NCBI RefSeq assembly: GCF_947623445.1
Contig: NC_135241.1
Location: 3,288,501 to 3,352,500, forward strand
Length of the DNA: 64,000 nucleotides
Direction of reading: 5' to 3'
From: Clavelina lepadiformis
Lineage: Eukaryota; Chordata; Ascidiacea; Aplousobranchia; Clavelinidae
The position numbers and the translations under genes were made by a program. The notes under the pieces are model-generated. The model saw nothing but the letters and a program-made list of their open reading frames with translations, had not been told where the DNA came from and ran no database searches. Positions 10,270 through 23,152 of this stretch are shown here, one piece after another. The stretch's first letter is position 1; each line of letters opens with the position of its first letter.

Positions 10270-13103
10270 TCTCGTTGTTATAACAACGTAAAATAATGTT
10301 CTTAATCTTTTCAAAACTGAAAACATGAACAGCGTTTTGCAAATCAAAACTCATCTTAATTTTATGAACAACTGGACATTTTCCCGCTTTGGCTTGCTTT
10401 TTTTTTGCTTCGTCTTTTCCTGTATTATGTTCACTTTTTCTCATCAGTGCTCAACAGCATACCATTCTCACAGACGACTGCCTTAACTAATCAGTGTGCT
10501 CGAAGACTATGCTCTATGAACGCATAATGCTATTTTCATGTGAAGTTAAAAACTATTTTGGTTTGTTGTTTCGTTGCATTCTTTCTTGACAAATACGTTT
10601 TGCGCAAGAAATTCTACAAACATGTAAATATATTTATAGTATATAACTATATATCTATAGTATACTATAGCTTTTTTCCTTTATGCGTTACGAAACGATT
10701 TATCTTCCCATGATTTGTAACGTCCTGTCAAGCGCAGATGCGAAGACTTTGCTATTTTAAAGTCTAATTTAACTCAAAGCTCATTAAGCATCTTTATACG
10801 TGTTACGTTCAGACCTCTGCAGCATGTTTATATTTTCGCGGTTTCGACATTACTCCGCTCAGAGGCCGCCCTTATGTCGGTAACACAAAGAGATTATTGT
10901 TGTGTTTGCAGAAAGACGCCATTAAAACTCTTCGATCCAAAAAACTTGTGGGCGAACTCGTGGATGAGTGATTTTCAAGTACATCAATGAAATCATCCGT
11001 TTAAAATTTCACTGTAAAAGCCTCGCAATCGCGATATTTAGAGAAAGTTCGAAATCCGCTTAACCTACCATAACATTAAATCGACAAACCAAATCTTTCC
11101 TTTCACCAAAAATTGTTCTCTAGCGGTTCACGAATAAAACGGTTCTCAGATAAAACCCCAGGGAAACAGCTACGCGACCAAATATTGACATAATCACATT
11201 TTTTCTTTCAACCTTATATTGAGGAAAGATGTATGATACAACTTCCTTCATGAAACTCTACTTACTTTTGCGTTCGGTAATGCGGAACCTGTTATGGCTC
11301 AAGAATGCAGCTACACTCGCCTGTGTAAATTTTCGGCATATAAGGAAGGCTTTTAAAGATAAGAAAGCGTATAATGCAATTATCATCGTTTGAAACCTCA
11401 TGGTTCATTTCATCTTCGTATCGTATTGCTCGAGCATGCTGCGTTGCTGTGCTGTAATTTTAAGTAATCACTTAGACTGCTGCTAATGACGTTTGCTTGT
11501 CCCCCCAGGGAGTTTGTTACCGTGAACTTACAAAATATCAAATATCACGTTTGGCAAATTAATTGCGTGATGAAGACATTGCTGGATTAAATTATTTGCC
11601 GTTTTCAAATGTCACACTCTAAATTAATTTTCTTGCTGGGTGTCAGAGATGTTAGTGCTTGCAGGCTAATTTCTGACATAAAAGGAGCAAACGCATTGTT
11701 CGGATGTACGATGACCACCTATAAAAACTCTGTTTCTTTTTTATTATTATTTACTTTGATACATTTAAATGACCCTCTATCAACGTCCGAAATATGAGGT
11801 TAATTTCAAAATATGGAGTTACGTTCTAGTGGCGATCACTGTGGTTGATTGCGTTTTTAGGCTTTGTTGGTTTGCTTATTTAGAAGACGAGAAAAATGTC
11901 GGTGTAAGACCACCCACGATACTGATTGTCCATGCCTCTGTATCTGTTCATCGTCTAACATCCTTGACGTAATTGTCGACATCATATCTATACGTCATAG
12001 CGCAGTAGCTTTCCCGTCGTTATAACGTCGCACCTTTTTCCGTCAATTGTCATATGGCTCTTCTGTGCTATTTACTCTGCTTGCACAACCATCGTCAACA
12101 ATGGTATAATATTTTCAGCGAAAAATAAAAATTCTGCTCTGCTGTGCCCAAATGCGTCTTCTGATTTACTGAGTATATTGTTGCAATCGTTGAAAATTCT
12201 TTTTGCTCTAGTTGATGGCTGACGTTAATGATGACATGGTCATTGATATGAGTTGGTGTAAAGCAATTTGGAAGAGCAGTTGTGTCTGTGTTGGACTAGT
12301 CACTAGAAGGACAGGCATTGCCTCGGACGAAACATACGCAAACATGGAAATATAGTTTAATAGCATATTTTAGGAAGCACTACAAAATGTCGTTGATGTC
12401 ATCTTTCGATAATTTCTATGTCAAAATCATTTTTTAAATATCGGCATTTCTTTTTGTTCTTCTGAATGTTTGCCAACGCATGATACGTTGGAAGTGTCGT
12501 CTTCTCCGAAAATAGGTTACTAAGTATGTTGTTATTAAAGAGAAACGATTAGATTAGCGTTAGGAGAAAGGTTAGGCAAAGAGTTAGATTTAGCTGGTAC
12601 GGATGAATTGAGGTGAGTTTCCAACTACTACAGTATGTGATAACTGTTGTTAACATCAAGCCAAAAGGGATTACTTGGTATGTACGTTGAGATAGTGACA
12701 AACTAGTATCATACGTCGTCACAAAGAGAATAGGCTTTTTAACTACTGTTTATTGTTCCTTTTCTCTATTGGATTTGCTTTTTTAGATAAGCTATTTGCG
12801 AAGACAAAACTTATTGCAAATTGTACAGTGCAAGCAGTTTTAAGGAAAGTATCATGCGATGTTGATGAAGCTATAATTATTGCAATCTTGTTAATGCGTT
12901 GTAATGTTGGCTGTTAGATATTCAAGACTGTTAGTTGACAACTTAAACTGTTATAATTATAACAGAGCACAGTGATTTGAATTGGGTCACTTGGCATTCG
13001 CGCAGTGCCGTGCGGCATTGTTCCAGAATTATCTATAAGGAAAAATCACTGGAAAACCCTTGCATCAAAACCTTTCGTCTCTGAATGTGGCGTTCGAGCT
13101 GCC
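10270..13103. other. intergenic between SLC5 genes A and B
   Basis: Contains the 5' flank of gene A and the far 3' flank of gene B. No exon set was found. One exon-like stretch after a TTTGCAG acceptor near 10910 (plus strand, about 19 codons) has no partner exon. The stretch ends where array homology begins at 13104. Confidence 0.4.
10621..10675. repeat. AT-rich TATA microsatellite-like tract
   Basis: Imperfect run of TATAG/TATAT steps about 350 bp upstream of the SLC5 gene A start. It is probably simple sequence rather than a core promoter. Confidence 0.4.
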
Positions 13104-13175
13104 TTGCTCATTTTCAGTTGTCTGCAACGGAAACAATCGCTTTAGTCAAAACAACCTGTTTTAATTCATCCGATA

Positions 13176-16100
13176 TCACGTTTTTAAACGTCGTTGCATT
13201 ACTTTCGTGTTACTTCTCACGAAGTCATGCGGCACTCCGCACCAAGTCCCTTTCTGAGCCGATTTGGGCAAAAATATACACAGCCAGTGACTGAAGAAAG
13301 GATGAACAAATCGAGGATCTACGTCTTTACGGCTACGCTGTCCACCTAAATCAGCATAGATTTCATTTTTTTCAATTTAGAGCACGTAGTAGCCTATATC
13401 TAGGCCACGCCTCGGCCAGCGTCACAATGCGTAAGAAGAGTTACGTACATTTCTACTGCTAAGAATGAAAAAAGCAACTTTGTTTACGATGCCAGGGAAA
13501 TACGTACATGTCACGAGGCTTGTCAGCAACCCCACGACGATCGTGAAGGTAAATCCCCACGCTGAAAGGTACCAAAAAGACATCGAGTATATCTCCACCA
13601 CTGCCGGCACAGTTCCGGTGGTGCTGCTCTGATGAGTTGACATTGCCGTTGAAAGTGACGCGAGCGGTGTTGTTGCGTTGCTGGGCAACGACGTTTCTGT
13701 CATTGGGCACATGTCTGTTCGCAATGGAAGAAAGCCTTGAAATTGCTCAATGTACCAACTGTAGTCCAAAGCACCGGTAAAAACCCACGCATTCATTGCG
13801 ACACCGACAAGTAAACCAACAATCGCTCCCTGCGGAAGACAATAATTAGTGGGTAAGTTTTAAAACTTAAGCTGATCTTCCATTAAGACATGTACTAAAA
13901 AGTATAACCATCGAACTTAGCAACGGTAACACGTAGTAGTTATACCCACCGCAGGATTGGCGCAAGGGAATAGAATTCCGAGTGTGAATAAGCCTAACAT
14001 AGGCCCGCCTAGCAAGCCATGAATTGCCAAGGCTGCCTTTAAAAGTCCTTCAAGTCGTGATGTTAGAAATGCGAATAAGATGCCCAAAATTCCATAGAAT
14101 ACAACAGATCCTAAAACCAAACTTAATATCTAATCTCTATTCTATAAATTTCCGTGTAAACGTGCAATAGCGAGCTCTAGCGGTAATAGATTTTGACTTA
14201 ATTTTGAACACTTATGTAATAGATGGCGCAAGGAAGTTATAAAGCATGTACCTCTTGCTATCCAGGTTAACCTTTCTTCACTAAAATCCCACCAAGGAGA
14301 AAAAATATCCGTTACTGTTACGCTTGATAGGGCAATGAGTGACGTAGATACTGAACTAAAGCACATCAGTTATTTACTTTAACGGTTGAAAGATTTTTGA
14401 ACAAACCAAGTCTTACAAAATTGATACTTTATCTGAGTTGAAAATGTCCCCGTGTTATGGTGTTTTGAAACCAGTTATTTCACAAAACAAACGCCACTTT
14501 TTACGTATTAATCTTATACTCTTAAGACCCGGGTTGACTTTCATTTTACCTGAGACATGCTGAATAAATACTTGCCACGATTAATCCTGGTGCTCCCGGG
14601 TTATTTTGAAACAAGTCCATCACAAGAAATGGTAAAAGCTAACAAAGTAAAGGATAAAGTTTTTTTTTCATTTGCACTTTCTTATATTTTTACTAAAGTT
14701 TAGTTGGTTGTTGTTGTTTTATTTTGTTTACTCCAACTAATTTCCATAGATCTCTGAATTTGCTTCGAAACATAACATACAAACACATCAAGTCGATTAG
14801 AAAGCTTACTCTTGCTTTCATGAACAGAGTAATAGGTGATTAGTGATATACAACACTTAAATAACCTGGTCCCGCTGTGTTAGATGAGTAAACTGTAATG
14901 GATCACATTTGTGATAGTAGCCGTAAATTTCAACACCGACCAACATGGCAAGTACGTATAAAATCAGCAATCCAGCCCAATTGAGAAAAGCAGCCCTAAG
15001 CGGAAAACAGTTGTTAGTTCCTCTAGATATGCTCTTTAACAGCGAGTAATAGCAAAAAGTAAATGAATTTAAGCCGTCAACCGCCAAGCAATTTCACAAG
15101 TCGGAAAAGATTTGTTTTTGGTTGGCTTAATCTTTTTATAATTTGTGGTAAATTTTGTGAAACAATGACACGCTTGGTTTGTTACTCACGCTTTTGCAGT
15201 GGTTGCCGATCTGCACGACATGAAACGTTGCACAGAAGCTTGATTGACTGCATACAAACTTGTTGCGCTTAGTCCACCGCCAACACATAATGACCAGAAT
15301 GTGTTCGACAGTCGCGGGTCAGGATTGAAGCTGAAACCAAACGAAATTGACAAACACTTGTCATATTTTTTGAAAGCTTTACGTTTGCAGTTTATTCAAT
15401 CGACGTGGAAATGTTTTAAAAATCGTAAACTCATTCAATTTGTAATAAATTCGCAAGTTGACAGGTTCTTTGTTAAAATTAGAATCGTGATGTAATTTGA
15501 TTCATTTACTTTCCAAAGTTAATTCTCCCTCCATCGATGCATTTCTTCCATAAGACCTCATAGCCGCCAGCTTTTAAACTTCCTTGAATGAGCACCGATA
15601 CAAAGCCAAAAACAATGAATATCATTTGAGCTACATCGATCCATATGACAGCTTTCAAGCCACCCTGTTGAATGTTGAAAACCTTGGAGTAATTTTATAC
15701 TAACTTTTGTATTTTTATACAAGTAGCAGTATATTTATGTTTTGTAATCAGTGTTTTCTTGTACACTGGTTCTGTGCGGTCATATACGCATAGCTTCGAA
15801 TTTACGTAAATTATAAACTTCGTATGCTTCGTATAACTTAAATATGCAGTCTACGAGATGTGCAATGTATTGTTCTTGAAGGTCATTTGCGTTAAGGCTG
15901 TGTCAAGGCTGTGAAAATCTTTGTCTTGTCTTTCTTTTGCTTGCAAGCGCAGTATTTAGTTTCGGTTTCGTTCCTCAGATGTTACCGCATGTAGGTTATT
16001 TTTCGAAACTGGCGTTTCTTAAACTTTACGAATTGCTTAATTAGTGCGGTTATGTCGTACTCGACATCAATCGACAAGTGCATCTAATTGCGTGTACACC

Positions 16101-17267
16101 TTTGCAAAGTAATGAAGTCGAAGAAATGAATCGTGATATTAAAAATGAATGAACACTTAACTACTCACCAGCGCTGTATAAATAATACAGACGAAGCTTG
16201 TTGATGTTATGGCGCCCCATATGTTCCATCCAGTAACTGCATTAAGTGCGTAGGCTGGCGCGTATATGACGAAGCCCAGGTAAATGACAGTGTGGACAAT
16301 ATACGTTATCGCACCCAAAATTCGTACCGACCGGTGAAACCTATACTCCAGGTACTGTGCAAGAAGAAAACAAATGTTGGTATATATTTTAGTGACAATC
16401 CAATCCAGTGTTATGTTGTATACATATAATATTTAGCGGTATCTTTCCAAACTAAAGCATCTCGCTGTAGACGACTAGACGGCATGCAAGCAGATTGACA
16501 TATTGATCAATTAATCAATTAAAATCTTATTTCTTAGAAGATATTTGTGAGACGTGGTTGCCCACAAAATCAATACACTCCTACCGACGACTTACTTCGT
16601 ATGCACTTCTTAGTCGTAAGCCGTAGAAAATCGGAACGTAGATTTCTGATGCAACTACAGCGGCCAAGAAAAATCCAATTACCAGCCTACACCATGACAG
16701 ACGCGTTTAGACGTTTCGAATCGCGGTGACTCACGGCAGCAATTGTACACTTAGATTACTTCCTCGATGTAATGAGACTTATTACTTACCATATATATGT
16801 CGTCCCAAATGCGTAAACATCCCCTGGTGTTCCCAGCACTAAGGTGCCCGTTACAACACTTACAGATAATGATAGGCCCACTGGGTAGGGACTGAGTGAC
16901 CTATAACATAGAAAGAGTAGCCTGTACATGGCTGTCAACAGGGTAAGGCATCCTAAAGGTGTTTTCAATGCAAAAGTTGTAACTTTCTCATGTCAATGTC
17001 ACAAAAATTGGCCTGCGAATTCGATACGGATGTAACACGCTGTTATTACGTCACATTATTTTTGTCTTGAAAGTGTTTTCCTATTTTGAAACAATGAAAA
17101 CAATCGACCTACCTTCCACCAATGAGAAATTCATCACGGTCTTCTTTCTTTCTGTCTTTGTAGAAGTAAAAGCAACCAATCAGCGTTGACACAAGAAACA
17201 TCAACGCAAAAACAACGTAATCACCAGCAGAAAATGTTCTTCGAGTAAAGTCAGGAGCAAAATCCAT
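13176..17267 (-). CDS. SLC5 sodium/solute symporter (monocarboxylate transporter-like), gene B
   Basis: Intact paralogue of gene A. Twelve phase-consistent exons: 17113-17267, 16790-16900, 16596-16686, 16169-16354, 15510-15664, 15190-15330, 14866-14995, 14550-14638, 14252-14355, 13950-14110, 13508-13829, 13176-13345; 604 aa. Exons 2-5 and the 161-bp exon match gene A in length (111, 91, 186, 155, 161). Landmarks: GDYVVFALMFLVSTLIG (TM1), [79 protein letters not shown] (Na2-region serines), and an extracellular loop rich in Thr/Ser before the last TM. The tail resembles gene A's (WCGVPHD versus WCGVAHD). The start is the ATG at 17267; an in-frame TTG upstream is not needed. This gene is the parent of the deleted SLC5 copies in later units. 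Confidence 0.92.
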
Positions 17268-17334
17268 TGTGCATGTGGAAAACGTTTCTATCAACTATAA
17301 CTATACACTGGCTTGACACTAGCGAGAATAGCTG

Positions 17335-17342
17335 TTTATATA
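17335..17342 (-). promoter_or_regulatory. possible TATA box of SLC5 gene B
   Basis: TATATAAA on the minus strand, 68 bp upstream of the ATG. A related TATA-rich stretch remains upstream of exon 1 in every deleted SLC5 copy. Confidence 0.35.
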
Positions 17343-19025
17343 TTTTTTTAAATTGACCCAACAAATTACCATAGTCTGTAAGTCTTTTCCTGTGTGAGAG
17401 CGATCGATAAACCGGTAGGCAGTTTTTATTGACTTGTTCTATGCCTATGGTAACTTCTTCAGTATTGACTTTCTAAGTTCATGATTTTCCTGTCACCAAT
17501 GCTACTAAATTTTACCTGTTTCCCAATGCTCCGGCAAATCAAGTAAACTGTGCCCATTTGAAACGAAACCAAGACTGAGTGCTCATTCACGCGAAGATTG
17601 TCAAGAAAAAGTCATAAACTGAACGTAGTGTTAGAAATTCAGCCGCTTTAAATATAAAGTCGCTATCGATCCAATTCTCTGCAATCTACCGTACAGCCAT
17701 GCTGATTAAATGCGAATACAATTTGAATACGATGTTTACTTTTAGAGATATACGGATACAGCCGCGCGTTTGTGTGTTGACTGTAATAGCTGAGTTCTAG
17801 TTGTAGAATAGTTTCTTCGCGTTACCACTAGCCCTATTTATACGCTTTTTATGGCTGCTAGCAGTAACCCAAATTTTAAGCGTAAAGGTGTATTGTATTC
17901 CGATCGCTTGCACGCACGGTAAACGTCGGGCAAACATTTCAACAGCGGCCAGGTCATGCGTGTGGAGCCGCATTATTTCGTGCGTAACTCTGCTGTTATG
18001 CTTACAAACAGATTTTGTAACATTTGCAACACCTCAAGTGCGACAGTCAGAAAACCTTTTTGTTTGTCGACTTCAGTTTTATCTTTTAACTGTTTTTAGT
18101 GAATTTGATAAACTTACCTCTATTGTTACTTCTGTTGATATCACATACTGTTATGCTGTTTATGGGGCGTGCTTGTGATAAGCATTTTTAATGTCACAGT
18201 TGGCCGAGAAGGGTGAAGGAATACTACGAAACCTGTGTGCGTTAATTTCTTAAAGGACTTACATTAAAGGTTACGTCAATATTGCATGGGTGCATTGGTG
18301 ATAAAGTATACTTATTCTAGCAATTACTTTCATGAATTAAGTTTCATTCACAGATACGTTATCTACATGTAAGCTATCGTTTATACACTAATGTCTACTC
18401 TTTTTTATGTAGTGAAATGCATAAACTGGTAGTTTATGCGTAATGTTCCATCAAATGCCAATATGAAGATAAACAGCTACTAAAAACGAACGTTTAAAAA
18501 TTTCTTTCCGTTTTAGAGAGCTAATTACAACGGAAGTTTACGACACCTTAATACGTGTTATACTGTTGGCTGCTAAAGTTTCCCAAAATAACTTTCGAAA
18601 CTCCAGCCAGGTACTGTAAAACGAAGAATTAAAGTTTCGGTGGTATTTTCAACTTGGGCGATACCTGCTGGTTAGTTCTCTGAAGTTATGCTGTTGCAAT
18701 ATTTATTTAAATGAGTGTAAGGGTTTACCAAGTCTGAATTTATGTAAATATTAAGTGAATGTAAGTAGGCGAATAGAGCAATACATTATGCTGTTATTGC
18801 TTGACATCAAGGCATTAAATATATTCGTGCTCACGATAAAGCTCGGAACATATTAGTATGACGTTATGTATATAAGATTATATACGTACACACATGGCAT
18901 TGAAAACAAGACTAATACAAGGTGAAAATGTGCTCAGCAAAACATGATGCAGTCATTTGTTTGGTCGTAACCTTGCGCTGACAAACAAATGATTTGCTGT
19001 AATCACCAAAATTATTATTGGCTTG
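17343..19025. other. spacer: 5' flank of SLC5 gene B and 3' flank of kinase-TPR copy 1
   Basis: No exon found. The spacer exists in two sequence types across the array. This one and the one at 32158-33927 share type alpha (for example a CAAACATTTCAACAGCGGCC segment), distinct from type beta in units 2 and 4-6. Confidence 0.55.
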
Positions 19026-22000
19026 TCATTTACAAATAGTCTGTTTTATTCGGGCAATTGGACTTTTTGATTTAATAACTTCACGAACCTCTTGTAATTC
19101 TTGCCTAGCGGCTTCACACAAAGCCAGCATGCTTTCTTGGTCTTCGGAAACACTTATGGCTTTTTTGTAGTCCGCTTCTGCGTTTTTGTAATTTTTCAGG
19201 GCGTACTTGCACGCGCCAGAAATGTAATGACTTCGCGCTTTAAATGAAGAACGAAGATTTTGATCCGTTCCGAGGTCTAACGGTAAAAGTTTGTACCCTT
19301 TTTAAGCCAGTCTTAAACTTTTCTTGTAATCTTCTACCTTCAGACACCAATAGCTAACATCGATCATGCACAAGCTTTGATACTTGATTCTAATCTCTTC
19401 ATCTGTTTTCGTGGATTTCTTAATTTTATCAATTGCATCTTCTCCGAAAGCGATTATGTCTCTCGCTAGGTCACGAGGCTCATTTTTCTCCAGCAAAATG
19501 GTAAAAAGTTGTTTAAGGATCTGGAACAAGTCATTAACGTGACAAACTTTGTCAGACTTATCCGCGATGAACGTGCACAGGTTGAGGCCACATTTGCAAA
19601 GCGTTGCGGCACATCTTAAATTGTTCTGTTGAATCAGTCTTTTTGCGGTCACTGCCACATAGCCAACTACTTCCTGGCAAAAGTGCTCCGGTGGTTGGAT
19701 TTCTGTTGCGATTTTGCAGAGATCTTCAGAAAGTTGTGTCTTATCCCCCTCCAGCTGTAGTAGAATAGCCAAGCGGAGCATATTTAACTTATTGATTAGA
19801 CGTGGGTAGCCCGATACGTCACAGTTCTTTAGATACTGGTAGATGTCTTTGCTTTTGTTGGCTTTGAGTTCGGGAAAATTTTCGTATAGTCTTGCCAAAT
19901 CTATGTGAAATGTGTAAGATATAAAGGTTGATGAAAGGAGGTTTTGACAGATCTCCGAAGTTTTGCATAAAACGCCCAGGGCTATACTTATCAGACGCTA
20001 TTTCAGTCGATTTTACAAATATTTAGCTATATATCGTATCAGCGTACGTAAACAGTTTAAAACATTACACCAAATATCAAAAACATGTTGCAATTACCTT
20101 CATTGTTACAAGCGAGTTGATCATTGCTTACCATTTATTGTCTTGTAAATGCTATTTACTTTCTTTTCTTCACTTAACGCATTGTCAACTTCGCGGAACG
20201 TGTAATGCGACTTAAGGAAATATTCTTCCGCCTCTTTTGGTTTCTTCTCCATCTCGTAAATCGATCCGAGATTGTTACAGCAAGACCCATAAGCGATAAG
20301 CTTCCTACAATTGCTCCCAAATTCTCTCTCTAGTTCTGTTATTGTCTTCTTGTTGAATTCTATCGATCCTGTTATGTTGTTGGTGCGGTTATAACAGGCT
20401 GCAATGCATTCCCAACACGCCGCTTTCGCTTGCAGAAGCAACTTTTTACTGACATTCTCATCTGGAAGCATCAGACTTAGAAGTTCCTCCGCGTAAGGCA
20501 TCATGACACTGTTAACGATCAATTTGGGCGCACTTACAGACTTGGAAACAAGAGCTTGCATCACCCTTGCGCATCTTTCAAAGAAAATAACCCTAGTCGA
20601 TGATTTGGTCATCTTCACACAAAGTTCTTTTGCGTACTGCATCAATTGCAGGATTGGTAATAGGATCTGGTCTGGGTGTTTCTTGTGAACCAATTGAACC
20701 ACGTTGATTATAGCATGAGCCGTTTTCAGCAATTCATTTTGGGATAGTGATATCGTGCTGACTACCTTGCTCAGCTTTTCACAAGCTACGGTTGCTTCTG
20801 TGCTATTGTCAATGGACTCTCGAATGGAAGTTATATACTGGTGGACCGTTGCGTTTTCTGGCAATAATTGGAATAAGTTTAAGCATAGTTATACTTACCG
20901 TTTTGATTTGGGTTTACTTTGAAAAACTGTATTTGCATATTAAGCCCGTGTTTCCCAAACGTAGTTTAACAGAACCGTGCTCCTCTAGTTTAATAGAACC
21001 CGTAGTTTAACAGAAACCTCCGCCCAAAAACGTTTGGGAACCACTAGCCATAATCTATTGCTTTGATATAACTTGAAACTATTGAACTTGGATTGTTAAT
21101 TAAAATTTACACCTTTGTCGTCATCAGTGAAACAATTCTCCAACATTTGCTCGCTGCTGGTTTTGTCTACTTCTGCGTTTCGCAAGAGCTCCTGCTTTTC
21201 TGAAAACAAATCCCCAAGCATATACATTGAAATAATTATAGTGGTTTCCGATCACATTAGCCGTCTTTCATTAGGTTCATACGAAGTTCGAAGCAAAAAA
21301 TACCAGAGCCGGAGTAAGTGCAACCTTAAACAACGCGATCATTGCTTATAATAATGACGGAACTATACGAAGTTGTTCTGTTGAAACCTGTGTTGGTCAG
21401 AGAAGTACTCATTGGTTCCACTGATGAGGTGTGTGGCATTTGTGCGACATCTGCTCGTTGGACATCTGCTCGACCTTTATCAGTATAATTCGAAGAATTA
21501 CAATTTTACCTAATACGTAGTATACTAAGATCAACACGGGTTTTTGTCTATGTATATGATTTACAAATAACAGGAAGTTTTATAACCAGTTTTATGAAAC
21601 CATATGTCTGAATAATAGTTAACTTCAATCCTATCACCTTTTTTGCGGCATATAATTTCATCTATTGAAACACATTCCTTTTCATCCGGTAAGCCTCGTC
21701 TTATGTTTACAAGCTGTACAGTGTTCAGCACGCATCTTGCTACTTTCGAGTGGTCGATACTTTCCATTTGACTGCGCAGCCTGTCTCTTACAGTCATCAT
21801 CGCAGGTCGCAGGGCTGGCGAGTGGTTCCAGCATTCTCTCATAACGTTTTGAAGCAAAGTTACGATCGTTGCTTCATCTTCTCGGCCTTCTTCACGAAGC
21901 TTGGTTAATTTTTCTTGTATCTCAGCCTCATTGAAGCGGATGCCTTCGATAACGCGTAACACCAGTAGGTTAGGCATCACACGAGCCGATTCGGGGTAGC

Positions 22001-23152
22001 GTCGCACCAACACAATGTATACAATAACACCAAAGCTGTAGACATCCATCGCGGTTGTGACGCGACTTGAATCCGTCGCCAGACGTTCAGGAGCGGCGAA
22101 TAGAAGTGTGTATTGGTTGCCTTCGTCAGGGTTATCATCATTCGGATCTTGGTTCGATAGAGTATGCATAGATAACGCGGCACCACCAAAATCGGCAACT
22201 TTGCAATGCAAATCAGAATCCAGGAGGATATTTTGTGGTTTTAGGTCTCCGTGCGCGATCCGTATAGTTTGAAATAAATTGTGGATGTAAGTGATTGCGT
22301 CCGACACTTCATAGCATATTCGTAAAAGAAGGATGACCGATATAGTGTCGATGGTTTTGTTGAAAAGCAGGTCATGCAAGGAACCGGCCGCCATATACTT
22401 TGTAACCATTCCAATCCATCCTTCCCATTCTACCATGCCTTCGACTCGCATAACAAAATCGTGGCTGGCGAGAAGCACCATCTTGATTTCCTTTAAAAAC
22501 CTAAGAGAACATTTGTGCATTATTCTGAGTGGTCCAGACCGCCCTTTACCAGTTTTCCACCACTGAAGATTAGACCACCTCAACAATTCTCATCGACTTA
22601 TAGCCTAGCATCAGCATACTTCTTGCGTGAGGCGTCTATTTCCTGTTCAGATCCTTGTAAGGGTTGACACTTCACAGCCAATCTGCCATGCACTCTGTGG
22701 TAACCAACAAGTACGGTACCAAAGTTGCCTCGTCCGAGTATGCTATCCTCAGCCTTGCATAGTATTTCGGATGCTTGGAACTCTTTCACGTCGTCCCGGG
22801 CTAGCAGAGCCTGTTGTCGTCAAACATATGACAATTGTATGGTTTGTGATCTTTTTCATGACTTTTGCAATTGCGATCCTTATCTAATTCGTGTATGCAT
22901 TGACTATTTTGAAGTCAAGCAAAGAATTGCACACTCACATAAGGATTGAGTTTTGAGAGATTCGTATGTCATAACTCTTTCCCATGTGGGCCTGCACATG
23001 GGTACATTTCTTTGCTTGACCACTCTTTTGTTTATGTATAGCTCATGCAAACCTTGATAAAAGCAGAAACTTCCAGTGCTTTAAATTAGATAAGAATCGT
23101 TAAAAGTTATATTAACTGTATGAGATCGTTTACTCACCTCAGCATCGTTCAT
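19026..23152 (-). CDS. kinase-TPR fusion protein, copy 1 (C-terminally truncated by a nonsense codon)
   Basis: Exons: 23138-23152, 22620-22810, 21638-22500, 21388-21474, 21113-21199, 20132-20857, 19026-19900. Domain order is as in copy 4. Two peculiarities stand out. First, the last exon has TAA where the other copies have GAA (after LRLA, at 19302-19304), so the product is 855 aa instead of 947 and loses the last TPR-like repeat. The rest of the exon is still open, suggesting a young lesion. Second, linker exon 4 is 87 bp rather than 141 bp. The deletion kept the frame and left a tandem RADVQ-RADVAQ, which supports exon 4 as coding. Kinase motifs (GRGNFG, AVK, HGDLKPQN, DFG, AAPE) are intact. 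It may still make an active kinase. Confidence 0.8.
20950..21042. repeat. small hAT-like remnant in kinase-TPR intron 5
   Basis: GTTTCCCAAACG at the left and CGTTTGGGAACC at the right form an 11/12 inverted repeat, similar to hAT ends. Copy 1 has three GTAGTTTAACAGAACC-like repeats between them. The other array copies have one, so the element predates the array and its core expanded only here. Confidence 0.4.

Noticed and set aside
10910-10966. Exon-like plus-strand stretch after a TTTGCAG acceptor
   Set aside because: It is only 19 codons and no partner exon lies upstream on the plus strand.
20121-20864. TPR block as a separate gene starting at the frame's first codon
   Set aside because: The apparent start is TTG within an intron. 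The TTGCCAG acceptor and matching phase join it to exon 5 of the kinase gene.
20881-20912. Microexon ending at a GGTAAGT donor before exon 6
   Set aside because: Copy 5 has a 1-bp deletion in this stretch and copy 2 lacks the upstream AG; direct joining of exons 5 and 6 keeps the phase.
21561-21637. C-terminal tail of the kinase continuing to the in-frame stop
   Set aside because: This stretch changes freely between copies and follows a good donor (AAAAAG|GTGATA). Splicing to the linker restores a long open frame, so it is treated as intron.
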